Shown here: in pieces, positions 60,671-64,000 of the stretch | Layout of the letters: every line of letters begins with the position of its first letter | Numbering within the stretch: position 1 is the first letter of the stretch | Source of the DNA: JARDZU01 sp963730285 | Lineage (GTDB): Bacteria; Actinomycetota; Acidimicrobiia; Spongiisociales; ZC4RG35 | Direction of reading: 5' to 3' | NCBI GenBank assembly: GCA_963730285.1 | Contig: CAVSQY010000007.1 | Coordinates: 434,001 to 498,000, forward strand | Length of the DNA stretch: 64,000 bases | Position numbers and translations under genes: made by a program | The notes under the pieces: model-generated | Seen by the model: only the letters and a program-made list of their open reading frames with translations | Database searches by the model: none | What the model was told of the DNA's origin: nothing

Positions 60671-61582
60671 ATGACCCTCTCGAGACTCCAAGTCGGGGTG
60701 CAACTCCCGGAGGTGGAGAGGGAAGTCGGATGGGGCGAGATCAAGCAGATGGCCCTGACGGCGGAGTCCGCCGGATTCGACTCCCTCTGGGTAGGCGATC
60801 ATCTCCTGTTCCGGGACGCAGTGACTGGCACCAGAGGGCCCTGGGAAGCCTGGTCGGTGCTCGCCGCTCTCGCTGAGGCCACTCGGGACATCAAGATCGG
60901 CCCATTGGTGGCGGCCACATCGTTTCACAACCCAGGGATGTTGGCGAAGAAAGCTGCGGCCGTCGACGAGATAAGCGGAGGGCGGCTCATCCTGGGTCTT
61001 GGGGCTGGTTGGAATCGGGAGGAATACGCGGCATTTGGCTTTCCCTATGACCACCGAGTGTCCCGTTTCGAGGAGGCGTTTCACATCATCGTGACTCTGC
61101 TTCGCCAGGGCCGGGTCGATCACCACGGTCGCTTCTACGACCTCGACGACATGATTCTCCTGCCGGAACCGAGACATCGGATACCAATCATGATCGGATC
61201 GAATGGCCCACGCATGCTTCGCATCGCCACACCACACGCCGAGATGTGGAACACGTGGTACACCGCTTTCGGAAATCGCGCGGCCGGCATACGGCCGCTT
61301 CTCGACGAGGTCGACGCTGCTTGTGAGGATGTGGGCCGGGATCCGGCGACCATGGCGCGATCCGCCGCGGTGTATGTGCAGGTCGGAAGGGGCAGGGGCC
61401 GGACCGCGGGAAGCACGGAACGGCCCGAGGTGGAGCCCATCTCCGGGTCACGGGACCAAATGGCCGAACAACTGATGGCCATCGTCGATGCCGGGATCAA
61501 CCATCTCCAGTTGGTCATCGATCCGATCGATGACCGATCCATACAGGAAATGGGAGAAGTGACCGCCACGATGCGGGGGTAG
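60671..61582 (+). CDS. LLM class F420-dependent oxidoreductase
   Basis: 303 residues. Luciferase-like monooxygenase fold: GFDSLWVGDHL, TRDIKIGPLVAATSFHNPGMLAKKAAAVDEISGGRLILGLGAGW, and IPIMIGSNGPRMLRIATPHAEMWNTW. The GRLILGLGAGW stretch is typical of F420-binding members in actinobacteria. Substrate unknown. The presence of cofG and cofH in the same window shows that F420 is made. Confidence 0.93.
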   Translation: MTLSRLQVGVQLPEVEREVGWGEIKQMALTAESAGFDSLWVGDHLLFRDAVTGTRGPWEAWSVLAALAEATRDIKIGPLVAATSFHNPGMLAKKAAAVDEISGGRLILGLGAGWNREEYAAFGFPYDHRVSRFEEAFHIIVTLLRQGRVDHHGRFYDLDDMILLPEPRHRIPIMIGSNGPRMLRIATPHAEMWNTWYTAFGNRAAGIRPLLDEVDAACEDVGRDPATMARSAAVYVQVGRGRGRTAGSTERPEVEPISGSRDQMAEQLMAIVDAGINHLQLVIDPIDDRSIQEMGEVTATMRG

Positions 61583-61592
61583 AGTCGGCGCC

Positions 61593-62222
61593 ATGAAGCT
61601 GACTTCCACGAGCTTCCCGGATGGGGGTGAGATCCCCGATCGCTACGCCCTCTCCAGGCCGGATGCTATTGATCGTGTGACCTTTGCCCCCAACATCAAT
61701 CCTCAGCTCTCGTGGGGGGATGTGCCGGTAGCAACTCGCTCGCTGACCCTGATTTGCCACGATCCCTGCTGCCCCTCGCGACCGGACGACGTCAACCTCC
61801 CTGATCGGGAGGTCCCACTCGATTTGAAGCGGGTCGACTTCTATCACTGGGTCCTGATCGATCTTCCCGTCGCGGTCACGGAGATCGCCGAAGGTGACTT
61901 CAGCGACGGTGTGGTGCCTCACGGGGAGAGGTCGGGGCGGTCTGCTCATGGATCGCGCCAGGGGCTCAACGATTACACAGGATGGTTCGATGGTGACCCT
62001 GAAATGCAGGGGAGATTCTTCGGCTACGACGGGCCGGCGCCTCCATGGAACGATTCGATGGTCCACGAGTATGTGTTCACGCTCTATGCCCTGGACCTCT
62101 ATCGCGTTCCGGTGGACGGTGACTTCACCGGACCCGAGGTTCTCGAGGCGATGGAGGGGCACATACTCGACACGGCCACCTATCGAGGCACCTACACCCA
62201 GAACTCACGTCTTCGCCAATAG
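61593..62222 (+). CDS. YbhB/YbcL (PEBP) family protein
   Basis: 209 residues. Raf-kinase-inhibitor-like fold: KLTSTSFPDGGEIPDRYA, INPQLSWGDVP, FYHWVLIDLP, YTGWF and HEYVFTLYALD. Longer insertions than the 180-residue YbhB type are seen (GPAPPWNDSM). The role in bacteria is poorly known. It follows the LLM gene by 10 nt, so the two may be co-transcribed. Confidence 0.92.
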   Translation: MKLTSTSFPDGGEIPDRYALSRPDAIDRVTFAPNINPQLSWGDVPVATRSLTLICHDPCCPSRPDDVNLPDREVPLDLKRVDFYHWVLIDLPVAVTEIAEGDFSDGVVPHGERSGRSAHGSRQGLNDYTGWFDGDPEMQGRFFGYDGPAPPWNDSMVHEYVFTLYALDLYRVPVDGDFTGPEVLEAMEGHILDTATYRGTYTQNSRLRQ

Positions 62223-62230
62223 GGGCAAGG

Positions 62231-63073
62231 TCAAGAAGAGGAAGGTGCCGTGGCTCGTCTGGGCACCGATTTCACCACCAAGACCACGAAGAAGATGACG
62301 ATGGGCACCACCGCCATCGTGGCCGATCCCGCCGTGTCGGCGTAGTAACTCACGATCAGACCGGCGAACACCGAGAACACGCCGATGAGAGCAGCCGTGA
62401 TCATCATCGTGGGGACTCGACGGACGAGCAGGGCGGCCGTTGCCGGCGGGCCGACCAGCAGGCCGAACACGAGCAGCGCCCCCACCGTCTGAAACGAGCC
62501 GACGATGGTCAGAGTGATGAGGGTGAGCATGGCGAAGTGGGCGAACTGCGGTCGCAGCCCGAGCAGCTTTGCCTTCTGCTCATTGAAGGCAAGCACCAGG
62601 AAGTTGCGGTAGAGAGCGACGGAGACGACAGCCACGACACCCAGGACGACTCCCTGGACGACCAGGTCTCCCTTGGTTATCCCGAGGACGTCGCCAAAGA
62701 GCACCCCGGTGAGGCTCCCGGTGTACGACTCGGTGTGGGAAATGAGGATCACCCCGAGACCGAGCCCACCCACGAATAACAAGCCAATCCCGATGTCCTC
62801 CGAGAATTTCGTTTGTCGGTGGACCAGGTTGATGCCCCCGATCATGACCACTGCGGCGAGGGCGGCTCCCAGCATGAGGTTGAACCCGAGGATCAGGGCG
62901 AGGGCAATACCCGGGATCACACCATGGACCAGCGCGTCGCCAAGAAAGGTCATCCCGCGTATCACCACCCAGGTGCCGACCACCGACAGGGCAAGGGCCG
63001 CAAGGATTCCGCCGATCAGTGCCCTTTGTTGAAAGCCGAGCAGGAAAGGCTCTGTCAACCAGTCCATTGCCAT
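62231..63073 (-). CDS. Zinc/manganese ABC transporter, permease
   Basis: 280 residues. ZnuB/MntB family: RALIGGILAALALSVVGTWVVIRGMTFLGDALVHGVIPGIAL at the start, and seven or more hydrophobic helices. It would form the channel for metal uptake with the substrate-binding lipoprotein next door. No ATPase gene lies between the two, so it is presumably beyond the right edge of the window. Confidence 0.92.
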   Translation of the reverse strand: MAMDWLTEPFLLGFQQRALIGGILAALALSVVGTWVVIRGMTFLGDALVHGVIPGIALALILGFNLMLGAALAAVVMIGGINLVHRQTKFSEDIGIGLLFVGGLGLGVILISHTESYTGSLTGVLFGDVLGITKGDLVVQGVVLGVVAVVSVALYRNFLVLAFNEQKAKLLGLRPQFAHFAMLTLITLTIVGSFQTVGALLVFGLLVGPPATAALLVRRVPTMMITAALIGVFSVFAGLIVSYYADTAGSATMAVVPIVIFFVVLVVKSVPRRATAPSSS

Positions 63074-63089
63074 GAACGCTACTTCGCCC

Positions 63090-64000
63090 TCATCCCAGCG
63101 CCTCGGCGATGTGCTTGGCGTTGGTCTCGAGCATTCCGTCCAGGGTCGCGGCGTCCGAACCTGGTTCGCCCAAGGACTCCGTGTAGAGCAGGACCACGTC
63201 GACCGGTTCGCCCAGCTCGCCCGCCAGGGCGACGGCGAGGGTTGTGGGTTGGGTGGTCTCGGCGAAGATCACCCGTGTGCCCTCGGCCTCCATTTTCGCG
63301 ACCAGATCGGCCAGGTCGCTGCTGCTGGGGGAGGCGAGGGTGGAACCGCCTGGTATCACGGCACCCACGATGCGAAACCCGTAACGGTCGGCGAAGTAGC
63401 CAAAGGACTCGTGGTTGGTCACCATCGCGCGATCGGGCGTGGTGACCACGGCCAGGATCTCACGGATTGTTTCGTCGGCAACGGCCATCGTCTCGACATA
63501 GGCGGCGGCGCCGGTATCCCAGTCGCGGCCCGGGAAAGCCCGACTCAATGCCGTGGCAAGACCCTGTGCGGCCATGCCCACCCTTATCGGGTCCATCCAG
63601 AAGTGAGGATCCTCGTCACCCCCGACATTCGTGCGACTCCCGGGTACGGGTGGCAACGGAATCGGGTCGGCAAGTGGGCCGAGCTCGATCAGATCGACAC
63701 CGTCGGCCACGGCCGCGCCGATCACGTCCGAGAGGCCCTCTTCAAGACCAAGGCCATTTGCGACAATCAGATCGGCTTGTGCCAACTCGGCCGCCTGCTG
63801 CGCCGATGGTGTGAACTCGTGGGCGTCCACTCCAGCCGGCATCAGCACCCGAACCTCGGCTTCTGTCCCGACCACGTTGGTCACGATGTCGCCCACGATT
63901 GTGGTGGTCGCCACTATCAGAGGCGGGCCACTGCGGTTCGGTTGGGTGTTGGCACACGCGGGGGCTAGGAGAGCGAGAGTGGCGATCAAGACCAGGCAAC
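63090..64000 (-). CDS. Metal ABC transporter substrate-binding lipoprotein (5' end cut by window)
   Basis: About 300 visible residues; the frame stays open to the right edge, so the start codon is outside. Lipobox ALLAPACA, then the cluster A-1 fold with metal ligands His in DAHEFTPSAQ, in DPHFWMDP, in TNHESFGYFADRYG, and the ETTQPTT region. It delivers zinc or manganese to the permease. A TTG at 63989 could be a start but leaves an unusually short signal peptide. Confidence 0.93.
   Translation of the reverse strand, partial: CLVLIATLALLAPACANTQPNRSGPPLIVATTTIVGDIVTNVVGTEAEVRVLMPAGVDAHEFTPSAQQAAELAQADLIVANGLGLEEGLSDVIGAAVADGVDLIELGPLADPIPLPPVPGSRTNVGGDEDPHFWMDPIRVGMAAQGLATALSRAFPGRDWDTGAAAYVETMAVADETIREILAVVTTPDRAMVTNHESFGYFADRYGFRIVGAVIPGGSTLASPSSSDLADLVAKMEAEGTRVIFAETTQPTTLAVALAGELGEPVDVVLLYTESLGEPGSDAATLDGMLETNAKHIAEALG

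Noticed and set aside
1..64000. CRISPR arrays, tRNA or rRNA genes, insertion sequences, integrases
   Set aside because: No regularly spaced repeats, cloverleaf-like tracts, conserved rRNA segments, or transposase or integrase motifs were seen on either strand.

Overview
The window is about 64 kb of high-GC, densely packed bacterial chromosome. It looks like a free-living actinobacterium, and by inference a member of the Acidimicrobiia or a close relative. The evidence is an SOS mutasome of the imuA'/imuB/dnaE2 type, coenzyme F420 biosynthesis (separate cofG and cofH) with F420-type enzymes, a fused isobutyryl-CoA mutase (icmF), many Thr-rich-linker lipoproteins, an Rv0121-type PPOX protein and a long Lhr helicase. 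I see no rRNA, tRNA, CRISPR array, insertion sequence, integrase or phage module. This is core chromosome, and its novelty lies in gene architecture and regulation.

Layout. 1-5.6 kb: the 3' end of polynucleotide phosphorylase, a small membrane protein, an Fpg/Nei-type glycosylase, the LexA-boxed imuA'-imuB pair and an AzlC/AzlD exporter. 5.6-10 kb: a GerMN lipoprotein, an acyltransferase, 5-formyl-THF cyclo-ligase, a PPOX/SGNH/small-domain minus-strand cluster and a MarR regulator divergent from icmF. 10-16.4 kb: icmF, a TetR-controlled MFS efflux pump and a DUF3558-type lipoprotein. 16.4-23.5 kb: a complete histidine operon of seven genes (hisG, hisC-HAD, hisB, hisH, hisF, hisA-I-E, hisD). 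Every junction is an exact 4-bp overlap, and the operon is preceded by a His-rich leader peptide and attenuator. 23.5-29.5 kb: valS, a satD/DUF3307-like pair, a 54-codon gene with a TTG start, an MBL hydrolase, dodecin and an alpha/beta hydrolase. 29.5-33 kb: LexA-boxed dnaE2. 33-41 kb: a second GerMN lipoprotein, YigZ, a lytic-transglycosylase-like protein, an AroQ-hydrolase fusion coupled to a lipoate-ligase-like gene, an ABC exporter with an apparent ATC start, and Usp. 41-45.4 kb: flavin reductase, SDR, cofG and a cofH with an unexplained 245-residue N-terminal extension. 45.4-56.3 kb: a long minus-strand run (VWA protein, CobS-like AAA, LOG, TIGR03084, BtpA, HD-GYP, Lhr). 56.3-64 kb: M16 protease, small membrane proteins, glpD, an LLM oxidoreductase, a PEBP protein and a zinc/manganese ABC uptake system cut by the window edge.

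How the genes work together. ImuA', ImuB and DnaE2 form a damage-induced translesion synthesis module. It is split over 27 kb but tied together by an identical 23-bp operator/promoter block. CofG and CofH make the F420 chromophore (Fo), which the LLM and possibly the PPOX protein in this window could use. The his operon encodes all ten steps of histidine synthesis if the HAD domain fused to HisC is the histidinol-phosphatase. Several genes (satD, hisL, icmF, dnaE2, probably valS) show a -10 element 7-10 nt before the start codon and no Shine-Dalgarno, which suggests leaderless transcripts are common in this organism. The strongest candidates for new biology are the his operon architecture with its attenuator, the extended CofH, the CobST-like AAA/VWA pair with a reciprocal Asp/Ser swap in its Walker motifs, and the AroQ-hydrolase fusion.
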